Below are positions 24,155 through 36,375 of a stretch of 64,000 nt of DNA, in pieces; position 1 is the first letter of the stretch; each line of letters opens with the position of its first letter. Source of the stretch: Cyclina sinensis (lineage: Eukaryota; Mollusca; Bivalvia; Venerida; Veneridae); the NCBI GenBank assembly GCA_012932295.1, contig JAAONU010000016.1, positions 31,309,290-31,373,289 on the forward strand. The letters are read 5' to 3'. The translations under genes were made by a program, and so were the position numbers. Below the pieces are notes generated by a model. It was given only the letters and a program-made list of their open reading frames with translations. It searched no databases and was not told the origin of the DNA.

Positions 24155-27100
24155 ATGGGGAAGCCTAGGAAAACGGACAGCGAAAAAAAGAAATCAAATA
24201 AAGCCAGATACGAGCGTTACAAAAAGAGGCAAGTAAATGTAGGAGACCAAGCTGACAGATGGTCGGATCTAAGAGGAATTGTTGGTGCAGGCAGCGACAG
24301 GGATTTCGCGAAATTGTTGATAGACAGGTTAGTTGATTTTGTTGTGGGGGCTGTCTCAAAATAACGATTTGTCGACATAAACATTTTTTTAAACCATTTT
24401 TCAAGTGATTCTATCGAATGATCCTTTTCACACAATAAAGTTGCTCAAGACTAGTTTATTTTTGAAATCGTCCTGCATGAAAGGATCCGAAAGGACCCAA
24501 TTTTGCATTTGGTGGACTATACTGTCATCTGTTCATATTTCATTTAGTTGCAAGCAATCTCAAGGGATAGATATAATAAAAGCAAGATCAGTCAAGCAGT
24601 CACACTCGTGGCTTGTATCAGAATGTGCATGATAATGAACAAAAATGTTGGCAAAAGTAAAAAGATTGAAATCAAAAGAAGAGATAAAAGGCTTTACAAA
24701 TTTACAGTTGAAAAACTAGTCGAAGAAGCCTAAACTTGAACAAATTTTTGTCCATTGTGACTGATAATACACTGAACAACTTTTATAAACCGCCACCTGA
24801 TATTTTTGCAAAAAAAGCACTTGTTGATTGTGTGACTTTTCCGTCTGAAGACCCAAAAGTTAACCTTTTTCAAAATTTATGATATTTTTCTAAAGAATAT
24901 GGAGTAAAATGTTGTATTTCAACAAATGTTTTTCATAGATATTCAAATTTATCGTATTTTGCAAAAATATTAGGTGGCGGTTTATAAAAGTTGTGCAGTG
25001 TACAGTGTGTTCCCTGCTTGGAAAGTGTCTGCAAAGCTGTCATGCCTTATGAAGTGGTAAGATAACTCCCTTTTGAATGTTGTGAAATAGGGTAAATTAT
25101 GAGTCCCACAGAGGAACACAATAAATTAAAATATTGTTTCACCTATTTCAGCATCACTACTTCACTGCATTTACTTGTACATTGTATTGCTTTGCTCTTA
25201 TAGAATAAATGTTTTGAAATTTTAAAAATTGCAATTAAAAATTCAAAAAGTAGCACTAGGGTTATCTGTAGACTGTCTGCAGTTTTACCCAGACTGTAAA
25301 CAGGAAAAAAATAAGATAAAACAATTTTCACTAAAATCTATAATTTTGGTGGAACTTAATTATTACAAAGATAATCATTTGTTAATTTGTCATTTTAGTT
25401 ACCTTCAGAAGCATTCTATGTCTACATTGGTAGTGCACCCTGCGTCAGAAAGGGCAAGGGCATCATCAACCCCTAGGGAAAAGAAAGTGCCAGTTATGAC
25501 AGACCCTGGATTGTCATCTGTCACCGAAGGAAGCGAAACTTTGACAGGCACAGAAGGGGAAGCTTCAGATGTAACTTTTGTGTAAGTTTTCTCAGTAGAC
25601 ACAATTAACTTCTTTGTTCAAGACATCTATAGTTACTTCACACTTATTATCAAAACATTAAAACAATCTGCTTATAATTTGCATGGTTACAAAGCATAGT
25701 AAAATGTATATTCAAAGCAAGAGATCAGAATTTTTGTCATTGAATAAGCAAAAAACATGGAATTGGCTTTGCCTAGTCACTTAATTGAATATTTCTATTT
25801 AGCATACCATAAGTAAAGTCAAAACCTGTAATTATAAGTTATTTTGTTTTAGTGTCAGATTTCTTTTTTTTTTTTTTGGCCAAGTCTCTTTTTCACTTCA
25901 TGCAAGTAGAAGTTCTTAGCACCTGAGAAGTTTGAAAATATTTTATATAGTCAGCTGATATAGCTTTACTTAGTTGTGTTGGTTTGTTTTGTTTCAATTT
26001 GCTTTTTGTTGTGCATCATGTTTAATTTAAGTTATGATGAGGACTAATAGCAGTGTATGTTTGACTTAACAGGTGTGCAGGTACTTCAGGGTTAAAAAGA
26101 AAGAAACCGCAAGATGTAATATACCCCAAGAAAATTAAAAAGACTAAATAGTAAGTAAGCTTTGTATGTTCAGAATCAAATAACAATTTGGTGCTGAACA
26201 TTTTATACCATTCAGTTGTATTATGGCAGTCTATCTTTTTAAGCCCCTGAAGGAGGCATAAGGTTAATGACCTGTCTGTCGGTCAGACAGTGACTTTGAC
26301 CCCTGGGCGACCTTTTGTGGGTTATTCTTTGGATAATTGTAAGGGTTGTTTTTCGAATGCATGTTGAGAGCTTTTTTTTTTCAATAAAATAGTACTGTTG
26401 GACTACTATTGATGCTCTTTACTTTACTCCAGGAAGTTAATACATTGTTCATTTAAGTGCATTTGCTTAGTGCTAGTTTTGATTGCCCTGCTCACTGTAT
26501 AATACATGTAGTTATTTTACTTAGATAAGTTTCATTGTTGTTGGACGATATGCTCAACAAAATATTTTTTCTGTCTTTCATTCACTTTTTTCAAGATACA
26601 CATATGATTTACAATTGTATAAATATCAAGCCATTTAAAAAACCTACACTGTAACAATCTTATAATGTAATAAGTGAATAAATACATGGTATAAATATTA
26701 TAATTATTATTAGTTTCAATTACTTATTAAATATTGATTTCAGTTCAGCAAGTATTCAATCAACATTCAGAAAACCAAGTGCAACAAGGTATTTTTTTTA
26801 TCTCAACTTATGTTATTTGACTGCACAAGCAAGCCTCAGTGTAACACTAAGTACCTTGACACATGACGTGTAAAGTAAACTCCATGTTTCATGGTCATTT
26901 TGTTCATGTTTGCATTGTCAGGACTAGTGCATATATGTATATATTTTCGCTGTAATTCATTGAGATAGATAATAAAGCATAAGTAAGCCAGTGTTACAAT
27001 TTGGCATCAAAGTTTTGAACCATTTGTCTTTCCGTCTGTCCATTATACATCTTTTTTAACCTTGAAGTGAATTTGTAAGTTGTCTGGCACATCCTGGCCC

Positions 27101-30100
27101 TCTTGTATAAATGATTAATGTACTTTATCAACTACACTGCAGCTAATAAATGAAATTATGCTGATTTTGTAGTAAGTAACCAACATTGATATCCACAAGT
27201 CTTTTGCAGCTTTAGAACTTTTAATGATACATTTTGTATTCTTCTGATGTATAATGTAGGGTACAGATTGACATATCCAAAACTGACTTGGAGGATTTCT
27301 ATGATGTAGATTATGACCCTGATGATCCAACATACCAGCCACATGAATGGGATATATCAATTGTGTAAGTATAAAGTTTAAACAATTGTATTGTTCTGAA
27401 GGTTACATGTATCACCTTATTATTGATTGACTGTAATGACCATTTCCACAATGACACTGTCATAGAAAACACACCTTGCCTGTACAAACAATGTACTTTT
27501 ACACTTCAAAATATGATTCACTTTTGTTATTTATAATGATTATACTGTTCCTGTAAAGCATAAGTTAATAAATATATATAAATACATATTTTACAGATAT
27601 TATAAAGACAATAACATGATTTACATAGGTGTTCATCAGGATGTGAACTTTTGTCTTTCATATATAAATTTTCATTTTCTCGCTGTTATAAGTATTTTTG
27701 TATAAAATTGTTTTTAATAATAGAATACATGTGTATTTCTGATTCAATTAGCTTGTATTTTGTTAAAACATGAAGTTATGAAAGTACCTGTCTGTAGTCC
27801 TTTTGGTTAATAATGGTGTGAAAAATGTTGTATCTTATTAAATTCCTTTTTATACAGACAATCAGATGATGGCCAAGTGGAAGAGTATGATGTTGATGGG
27901 ATTGATGAGGATGTCTTCGACATAGAATCCAGACCTGAAGTGGAGGAGGAGGAGGAGGAAGTAATAGATGTTCCAACACCAAGCAGTGTAAAACATAAAA
28001 CTGAGGTAACAGAAGAAGACATGGCAGAGGAAAAGTATGTGGTGTGCAGAGAGAGCCTAGAAACTCTCTTAAGGCTTTACCCAACCAAGTTGTGTGCTGT
28101 TTGTAAGAAGAACATTACATTCCACATTAAAACGAATGGATGTACCGCCATTTCTACATGGGTATGCTGCTTTTATAGGTGTTCTTGTTTATTAAAATAT
28201 ACAGAGCTATAGTTTATCTTGCAACACAAGTGTGTGAACATTACTAAAGTCACATAATGCTTTGATTTCTTTACACTAAAAATGAACTGAATGTCCATTT
28301 AGGTTCATAGTTAAACAACATAAATGGCTCAAGTTTATATAATAAGGTATAATCGATAATGAAAGGTTATCAAATCAATATGTTTTTTTATGCAAATAAA
28401 ATAAGTTTCATGACATATGTTTAAGAAAACAGTACTTGGTAATTGGATCAGATAGTAAACAGATGTTATTCAGATTTTTTTTTAAACTTTCACAAAAATG
28501 TGGCAGTCTTACTTTAATTGTGTTTGGTTTTTTTATTCTAAAAGTGGAAATTTGATGATATGCTGGCTTGTTATATTTCAGGTTTGTGCAGATGGTCATG
28601 AAGCTTACAGGTGGTCTAGTTCACCTTTACTGCGAAATGGAGTTTACAGTGCCAATCTTCAGGCTCTATCTTCCATATTAGTCTCTGGCAACAACTTTAC
28701 AAAGCTAGCTTTGTTTGCCAAATTCCTTGGTTTGGCATTTCCTGGGTCATCATCCTTCTTCAGAGTGCAAAACAAATGTGTAGTGCCAGTTATTGACAGA
28801 TACTGGAATGTTATGAGAGACAGTGCCCTTGAGGAGCATAGGGCTGTTGACATTCTTGTTTCAGGTAATTTAGTTTTCACCCTTATCAAATTGTTTGACT
28901 TAATTCACTTCACTGAACAAAATGGCGTATGATTGCAATAAAAGAAAAAAATGCTTTCTTTTTGCGAAACCTTTGATACCATGCTATGTATTTAACAGGA
29001 ATGTTGTCTTTTATGTAATTACTTTGAAGATGATATGAAATGTTTCCTATCCATTATTTTGTAGAAACTTTTATTTTTTTCTTACAGGAATAAAACTCTT
29101 TAATTTTTATAGGTGATGGTAGAATGGATTCCCCAGGTCATTGTGCAAAGTATTGTACATATACCATAATGAATCAGGAAGACAAAAGAATACTGGCCAT
29201 GGAGGTAGTTGATAAACGTGAGACTGGGCTGAAGTCGGGCTTGATGGAAGTAAAAGGGTTTGCAAAAGCAATGGAAACTATACAGAGTGAAGGTGTGCAA
29301 GTGAAGGAAATAGTGACAGATGCCCATCCTCAGATCTCAGCCAAAATGAGTCAGTATTCAATTTATTTCAACCTTTTTCGTTGATGCTTTACAAGCATGT
29401 AGATTTATTTTTTGATATTTACAAAACACATGACATTGAAAGTATACATGAAGCATTTCTGTCTTTTTTTCTTTCATATTTCATGTTGCATTCCCATATT
29501 TGTATATGCAGCAATTTTTTACGTTTAAAGATGTAGTTATTTCCATGAAATAGAAACAAATATTTGTGTCATTATTTTTCACCTTTGTACATATCTGAAT
29601 GTATGTTAGATAACTAAAATGATGAAGTAGAATGTATTTAAAAATTTCCTTTCTACCTTTCTTTGAAATCCTGCTTTTTTTATTTTAGAGAAGTTCTATC
29701 CTAATATTAGACATAGCTATGACATGTGGCATGGTGCCAAGAATCTTGGAAAGAAGATTTGCAAGGTAAAAGTTCAGCTATATCATATAAAAAAGGTTCA
29801 TTAGCTACTGCAAATGGCTGTAAAAACCATATTAAGTGTAAAATTAACACTAGTATACTTATATTTCGATTAAGTATACATACCAGTTTATACAATATTT
29901 ATCATATAGCAGTGAACATTTAGCAGTATGTGTTTTGTTTTAAGTCAATACGACACATATTAAGGTCATATGGCAACTTTACAGCTTTATGGTGGAGAAA
30001 AACCCCAGGTTTTCTCCGGACATTATTTCAGACATAGACAGCCACCTGGGTAGAACCACTGATGTCCGCAAGCCGGCTGGATGACTTCTCACAAAGATTC

Positions 30101-32942
30101 TCGCCCGAGTAAGGTTTAAATCTACAGCGGTGAGGGGCAAGTGATTAGAAGTCACCAACTCAAACCACTCAGCTTCTGAGGCCTTTAATCCTATTTAAAT
30201 GAAATTAATCAATTTATCATTCTGTCTAGTTAAAGTTGGCAACGAGGGCTTAAAACCATGGCTGAAAGATATCACCAACCACTTCTTTTACAGTGCAGAA
30301 ACATGTAATGGAAATGTGCTTCAGATGAAGGTATCAATACACTTCTTTAATTTTACCTGTTTTGATTATAATTTCTGTAGGGAATAACTTGTTCAAAGTT
30401 GGAATAAATTAGTTATGAACATGTAATATAAAATAATCCCATTACTCACATTCAATGTCCTCTGTAATCCTAACTTTGAATCATTTGTTACTTGATAAAT
30501 ATGCTTTCAAGCCAAACTGGGGACGTGTATTCTTATACATTTATGTAAGAAAAGGTCATGATGATGTCAGGTCATTTGTTGTACCAGTGTGTTACTGTAA
30601 AGAGGGTGTCATAGGCATTATTATACCAGTTCAATAATGTTGGGAGGAACAATATTTTGGAGATGTTCAGGTTTTCAATTTGATAAATGTACCCTTATAG
30701 ATAGATGGTTTATGATTTCTATTGCAGACGAAATGGTTGTCACTTATGAATCATATTACAAACAGGCACAGTTGGGCATTGGGCCAGTGTGACCATGGTC
30801 CTATAGAAGAAGACCCTGATAAACCATGGCTTAAAAGATCAAGCAAAGTGGTGAAAGATTTGGAGAAGCAAGTGATGGAAAAGAGACTTATGAGGACATT
30901 TCCATACTATGTAACTTGCCAGTAAGTTTCCCGGACAAAAATGATTCTAGCTATCTTTTGAGTAATCTTTCTTTAATTTCATAATGCATGTTGTTTCTAA
31001 AGTGCTGACAGAATGTTATTTCTATAAGTGTAAAATGTTGTAGTTATGTTTTACTTGGATCATGCTTCCCTTGATATTGTTTTCAAAAGAACATCATGTG
31101 AGATAGTAATGTTAAACTTTTGCCTTTTGATTTCATTAAAAATCCCCAAATATATTTCTTTGATTTTTTTTATTTCAGAACAACGTCTGAATTAGAAACG
31201 TTCAACAACCACCTTCTCATGTATGCACCTAAAAGAAATGCTTTCAGGTAAGTACTCTTAACGATCTTCTTTTGTTCTTATATAGTAATATCTATATGCT
31301 TGTACCATCACATTTATTACAAGTATTGGTATAGTTTCAATCAGGAACCAAATTAAATATTCATTTTTGTTCAAAAATGAAATAATTAAAGTGAAGTTTT
31401 GTATTCCTATGTTGCAGTTATGATGTGTACAAATGTCGTTGTCAGTTGGCAGCCATAGATTATTCAAAGCACATAACTAGGAAACAACAGTTGGACAAAA
31501 ATGGGAACCCAAGGTAAGTATTGTCATTGAAATTTGCAAAGATATTGCTGTGTCTGGTGCTCTGATTACATTGAGTAATTTTCATCCGAGTAGGTGATTT
31601 TTAACTAGGTCATAAAAGTTCAATCTATATGGAATATTATTCAGTATGGAAAATCGTGTATTTTTTGGTATTTAGAAGTAGCCAAATTAGAGCCTATGAC
31701 TAGGAAGAATTGCAGCATTTGTGTTCTTCAAATAATGTGATGCAAAGCTTGAAAATTGCTTGAGCTAGACTTTTACCTACAAGCTTATCACATTACCTCC
31801 AACCCATCCATAAGATGATGTGTTTAAGAAGGATTATCGAATACAAGATTCTTGATAATCCCTATTAACCTTTAACCTTTGAATATTAAGAGTAAATCAG
31901 AGTTCTTGACTTTTTGCCACAAAAGGAGAGATTTTATGCTTATTATGAATGTAGGAATCAGTTTACTTTTTAGCTACTGACAGTGGTTTTCTTTTTAAGG
32001 CCCCCGAAGCCAGGACTGTCCGTCAGTCAGCATGTCAGTCATTCCGTCCCAAAAACTGTAACATTGGCCATAACTTTTTTAATATTTGACATATTAACTT
32101 CATATTTGGCACAATAATCATTTGGACATGACCTTTCTGTAGGTTCATTCAATTTTGACCTTGACCCCCAGATGACCTTGACCTTGAAAAAACATTAACA
32201 TTGGCCATATCTTCCTTATTAGTGAACATATTTACTTCATATTTGGACACAATAATCCTTTGGAAATGACCTTTCTGTAGGTACATATATTAGTGACCTT
32301 GACCACCAGATGACCTTGACCTTGAACATAGTTTTCTAAAAACTTTTAACATTGGGTATAATTCCATATTAGTAAACATATTTACTTTATATTTAGACAC
32401 AACATTCCTTAAGACACATACCTTCTGACCTTGACCCTAGATGACCTTGACCCCTTGATGACCTTGACCTCGAACATAGATTTTTTCCATAGGGAAGTGC
32501 TTTGCTTCGGGGGCACATGTCCGTTTACAACGACAGCTCTTGTTTGCTACTGGCATTGAAAATTATGTAAATATGTGTATACATAAGTGAAAGTTGGCGT
32601 GTATCTCTAGTTATCATTTAAATTACTTACATGTACATCATACAAATGACCTCTCTTTTCAGAAATAAGCGTGTTCATTCCAAAGCAGCCAACAATTGGT
32701 CTGTTGTGCCTGTGAAAGAACCGAAGCAGTACTCCTACATACCAGAATTGCTAGTTGAAATATGCAATGAATATAGTTTGAAAACTAAAGGAAAGACTTT
32801 AACTTCAAAAGTAAAAAGACCAGCAGGCCATCCTAAGAACATAGCAAAGACAATTGCTCCGGAATCCCCACCTCCAACAGCTGAGCTTGCAGCAAGGAAA
32901 GTCTCTAGAATTAAGGGGAAGACTACCAAGGAAAAAATGTGA
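24155..32942 (+). CDS. Transposase-like protein, 14 exons, 739 codons as modelled
   Basis: Exons joined at GT-AG sites: 24155-24327, 25399-25581, 26073-26150, 26744-26788, 27260-27364, 27858-28161, 28582-28864, 29113-29349, 29689-29765, 30235-30330, 30728-30921, 31179-31247, 31418-31513, 32663-32942. Phases agree at every junction except exon 9/10 (see separate entry). Residues 1-58 are basic with an RWSDLRG...FAKLLIDR segment. Residues 195-250 are very acidic. A Cys/His cluster (C274, C277, C290, C298, H302) precedes the core. Core candidates are the D392-G-R-x-D396-SPGH motif, TDAHPQI (D460) and YDMWH (D481), as in an RNase-H-fold transposase; E517 is a possible fourth residue. A conserved-looking LMYAPKR segment is in exon 12, and the C-terminus is Lys-rich. 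I recall similar uncharacterised multi-copy proteins in fish and invertebrates but cannot name the superfamily. Confidence 0.8.
26238..26345 (+). repeat. Fragment of the 'GCCCCCGAAG' modular repeat, in intron 3
   Basis: Starts TTTTTAAGCCCCTGAAGGAGGCATA and then GTCTGTCGGTCAGACAGTGAC, a decayed left end of the family seen at 31995 and 56913. The right end is missing. Confidence 0.5.
29765..30236 (+). other. Intron 9 junction of the transposase gene does not join in frame
   Basis: Exon 9 ends in phase 0 at TGCAAG, followed by GTAAAAG. The protein then needs GTT at 30235, giving VGNEGLKPW. The available acceptors are CTAG (30228-30229) and AAAG (30234-30235); both put a stop codon into the next few codons. 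A one-base loss at the acceptor, a non-AG acceptor or an assembly error would explain it. Confidence 0.6.
29930..30183 (-). repeat. tRNA-headed SINE in intron 9
   Basis: The minus strand starts with a tRNA-like GCTGAGTGG box-A region and continues ATCACTTGCCCCTCACCGCTGTAG, a degraded box B, CATCCAGCCGGCTTGCGGA and a 3' part containing CTCCACCATAAAGC. It is the same family as 35503-35785. Its tRNA end lies about 50 bases from exon 10. Confidence 0.75.
31993..32545 (+). repeat. 'GCCCCCGAAG...ACAGCTCTTGT' modular repeat, TGACCTTGACC core (intron 13)
   Basis: The left end is TTTAAGGCCCCCGAAGCC and the right end is CTTCGGGGGCACATGTCC...CGACAGCTCTTGT. Three internal units of roughly 130 bp carry ACATTGGCCATA, TTACTTCATATTTGG, CACAATAATCCTT and TGACCTTGACC segments. 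An inverted relative lies at 37738-38147 in the same transposon. Confidence 0.78.
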
Positions 32943-33670
32943 AATTTATTAACAGACCTTGCTTGCTAGTGGAGGTGGCTAACAGTGCTATAATTTACAG
33001 TAATGTTAAAAGTTTTCTGGTAATAACTGCCATACTACCGTTAACCTTTAAATTATTGCAGTTTAACTAATTTAGGAAGTAGGTTATGTATTGATACCTT
33101 GATAAGTGTTGCTTCTTTTAGCACTTGTTTGAAGGACTTTCCTATTAGTAACTGTTCAATAACATGACTGTTTCTTTATTCAGACATTTGAAATCTTTAT
33201 TCAGACATTTGAAATGAACTAAAAGAAAACTGTGTCAAAAAAATTAGAAAATGTAATGTATCATTTACTATTTTGACAACAAGAGCCATGTAAGTTCTCT
33301 CTCCCCCACATTGAGGCTGTAGCTCAGTTACACTCAATAACTGGAGTCTTGTAAAATTATAGGATAATTTGCCTAATTGAAAAAATTATCCCGTACTTTT
33401 TTTCTCCTGTAAGCAGGTGTGCCTTTGTCATCTTTGAGGTAAAATAGTTTTGAATTGTGTGAATTAAAATATTATGCATATGACGATATGAAGGGAGGAC
33501 TATTTACCTTTTGACTTTTCATTTTTTGAGAATTGATATAATTACTTGGACATATATTTTGAATTACTGGTGATATTGTCACTGACAGCCAGTCCACTTC
33601 AGCCTGATGTAATGGTTTTTTACACTTTACCTGGCAAGACATTATTCAAGGCCATTGGTCCATCCATTGC
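32943..33670. other. 3' side of the transposase gene, no further gene
   Basis: Non-coding A+T-rich DNA after the TGA at 32940-32942. It probably holds the 3' untranslated region; no polyadenylation signal stands out here. Confidence 0.45.
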
Positions 33671-33674
33671 CAAG

Positions 33675-33835
33675 AGTTTCTACGAATTACTTGCCCCCAA
33701 CCAATGAAGGTCAAAGTGTATAATCTTTCATGTGGAGAAGCCATCCTGATGGCTAGCGGAATAGCTAGAGTTCTGTTTTCCGCTTTCCCCGCTAAGCTAT
33801 AAGGTACCAGTATGACCTGTATATGTGGACTATCC
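33675..33835 (+). repeat. Diverged SINE relative
   Basis: GAATTACTTGCCCC, TTTCATGTGGAGAAGCCATCC and GGCTAGCGGAAT align with the body of the SINE at 35503-35785, at much lower identity. The tRNA-like head is not clear. Confidence 0.45.
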
Positions 33836-34181
33836 CCCCCCCAACACACACTCTATTGTTAAAGCGCAGGTGTATGAATCATTTGATCATATTGGCAAGG
33901 TGGTTTTTTTTTCTGTGGAGTTGGAAAGATTATAATTTGTTAGAAGTCAATCGCATTCCACCTATGAAGTATTGGAAACACTGGTTAGCATATGTAAACT
34001 GACAGTCGTATATGACTGAAATTCTGTTGAGAAACATCATTAACCCGACACAAACAATATTAAGTGAATAAACATAAAGAAAACAGTCCTGTACTTTACA
34101 TATTACTTTATTTGCAAATTTGTAGATTTAGTCAATGATACACATGTATATAGTCAAAAAATGTGATAGCAGTGTACTCTT

Positions 34182-34355
34182 TTAACCCTTTCTTAGTCAG
34201 TCTTCAATTTTCAGACATATTAAATGTCACTTTTATGGATTATAGGGTATGACAGAACAATGACCATTACAGCCTGGTCAACCGGCACGTTTTTTGTACT
34301 GGTTGACCCGACTGTCTACTGGTGGCAAAGAATTTTCAAGCATTGAAAGGGTTAA
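34182..34355. mobile_element. Small piggyBac-like MITE
   Basis: TTAACCCTTTC on the left and its exact reverse complement GAAAGGGTTAA on the right; the palindromic match extends to 14 bp (34179-34192 and 34345-34358). The internal 150 bp is non-coding. The TTAA+CCC end is typical of piggyBac-mobilised MITEs. It sits inside the 16.3-kb transposon, between its two genes. Confidence 0.72.
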
Positions 34356-34359
34356 AAGC

Positions 34360-35490
34360 CAACAGTCCAAAGCAGCCATTCACATTTGTTTAACGAAATG
34401 ACTAGTTTTGTAGTGAAGATACCTCTATTTAGCAGCACCATGCTTAAAATGTTCACTTTTATTTTTCCCCTTGTCTAGCTGCTTCTGACAGGTAACAGTA
34501 TGTGAGGGTATTCATCATGATAACAGTAAATTTTTTGGCATTATAAATATTGTCATCTAAGCAACATACCAATTGTTTTCACTATGTGCTTACACAAATG
34601 TACATGCAGTCATTTATCTCAAGATAAAATACAGGATCAGTATCATTAAAAAAATATTTTGAAAAATAATGACAAAATTTTAATGAAATTTGTCACTTTT
34701 ATTGAATAGAACTTTATTTGTAACATATAACAACAAATGAGGCATTTATAAGGATATTGGTTTGAAATTGACAAAATTACCATTACTTGAAACTTCATAG
34801 GAGATGTGCATATCCCTGGCATGTTTAAGTTAGATTTTTTCCGATTTATGGCCCTTTGGTATAAAATGCTAATAGTAAATGAGGTGCATAAATTGATATT
34901 TATGTCACCCAAATTTGCTAGAATTCAACAATACAAAATGGAAAGTTTCACTACCATATTGCAAGGTCAATCTTATGACTGTACTTCACAATGTGGATAC
35001 ATCTCATTATGTAGTATTGCAACTTGTATATTAATAAACACCTTTTTCTGTGACCAACAATTTTTTTCGGTGAGCATTACCCGGTTCTTACCGGTTTTTG
35101 TCTTTTTAATAGTCATATTTCTTTTATAGAGAAAAGTTTGAAAAAAAAAACTTTATAAGGCACAAACAACCATTATTTTTACATGTATATATATAATTAT
35201 GTTGTCCCACTTGTATTTTGTTAACCTTCATTTTTGCCTGTTTTGTACCTTTAAAAATAATGTGTCAAACTTGTAATGAACTTAAGAAATTGTTTTTATT
35301 TGTCTGTATGGAATACCTGTAAATGGTAAATTCTGGACTTTAAATTTTTGGGTTTTTCCAAGGGGGTGCAAGTATCTTTATTTTAGACCGATTGAATTTC
35401 GTGCAGCACACGAGTGCTTCTTTAATTATTCAAACAGATATAACAGTACAAGTTATTATACTGATGGATAAGTTTGGAAGACCCCATGGA
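34360..35490. other. No gene seen between the two converging genes
   Basis: A+T-rich non-coding DNA inside the transposon. No third gene was recognised. Confidence 0.5.
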
Positions 35491-35502
35491 AAAAAAACAA
35501 GG

Positions 35503-35785
35503 TGGGGCGTCTGTGGCCGAGTGGTAAGAGTTGCTCTGACTTAGAATCACTTGCCCCTCACCACTGTAGGTTCGAATATCACTCAGGGCAAGTCTTTTTC
35601 ATGTCAGGAAGCCATCCAGCTGGCTTGCGGAACGTCAGTGGTTCCACCCAGATGCTCGCCCGTGACTTAAATAATGTCTGGAGGGTCATCTGGGGTCTTC
35701 CTCCACCATTAAAGCCGGAAAGTTGCCATATGACCTTTGTATGTGCCAGTATGACGTAAAACCCAGCAAAAGCAAAACAAAGCAG
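35503..35785 (+). repeat. tRNA-headed SINE with intact promoter boxes
   Basis: The head GGGGCGTCTGTGGCCGAGTGG has a good box A (TGGCCGAGTGG), with box B GGTTCGAATAT about 50 bases on, as in tRNA-Ser/Leu-type SINEs. The body has GGAAGCCATCCAGCTGGCTTG and a conserved-looking GGGGTCTTCCTCCACCATTA; the tail is A-rich. An 8-bp direct repeat AAACAAGG (35495-35502 and 35786-35793) is the likely target duplication. It could belong to a mollusc-wide family such as RUDI/V-SINE; that name is a guess. Confidence 0.8.
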
Positions 35786-35794
35786 AAACAAGGA

Positions 35795-36375
35795 AATAAG
35801 TAAAATGTTACAAGTAGTTTTCAGTAATATTATCCTCAGATGTACAAATTGAGCTATGTTAAAAGAGAGCCACCGGCCTATTCAACATTCAAAATATTAA
35901 AGCTCTAGGCTTTGGTGTTATGTTTAAGATGATTTTTCTGTCTGTATAAAAATTTTATGCTAGGTGAGGACAATGACTTTAGTAAACTTGAAAGATGTAG
36001 CAACCTTCCTATAAATTTCAAGTGGTTCAAAGAAGATGCTGTTTAAAGAAAAAAATATACTATAGACTTGATCAATACTATTTAAATACTGTGGCAGGTA
36101 AGCTAAAATACTAATGGATAAAACATTGCACAAAATAAAATAACATCTCTGAATAGACTGGAAGTATTTAATCTTATGACTAGGTGAAAACCAAATACCA
36201 ATCAACTTAAATACATTTTAGAGTGTTATACATGTAAAATAATCCATGAAATAAATTTTGAAGGTCAATAAATAATAATGGAATTTTTTTTTTGCCTTTG
36301 GTATGTACAATGTAGGAAAGAGGATATATCAATTCTTTACTTTTTTGTACAAAAAAAAAAAACAATGTTCATCAT
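35795..36375. other. 3' flank of the ballast-like gene, no gene seen
   Basis: A+T-rich. It would contain the 3' untranslated region of the minus-strand gene. Confidence 0.45.

Noticed and set aside
27776..28084. Minus-strand frames opposite exon 6 of the transposase gene
   Set aside because: Mirror of the Glu/Asp-rich coding strand, giving low-complexity Ser/Pro/Leu peptides. No independent support.
35503..35590. A functional tRNA gene
   Set aside because: It has box A and box B, but no foldable acceptor stem and it continues into a SINE body. It is a SINE head.
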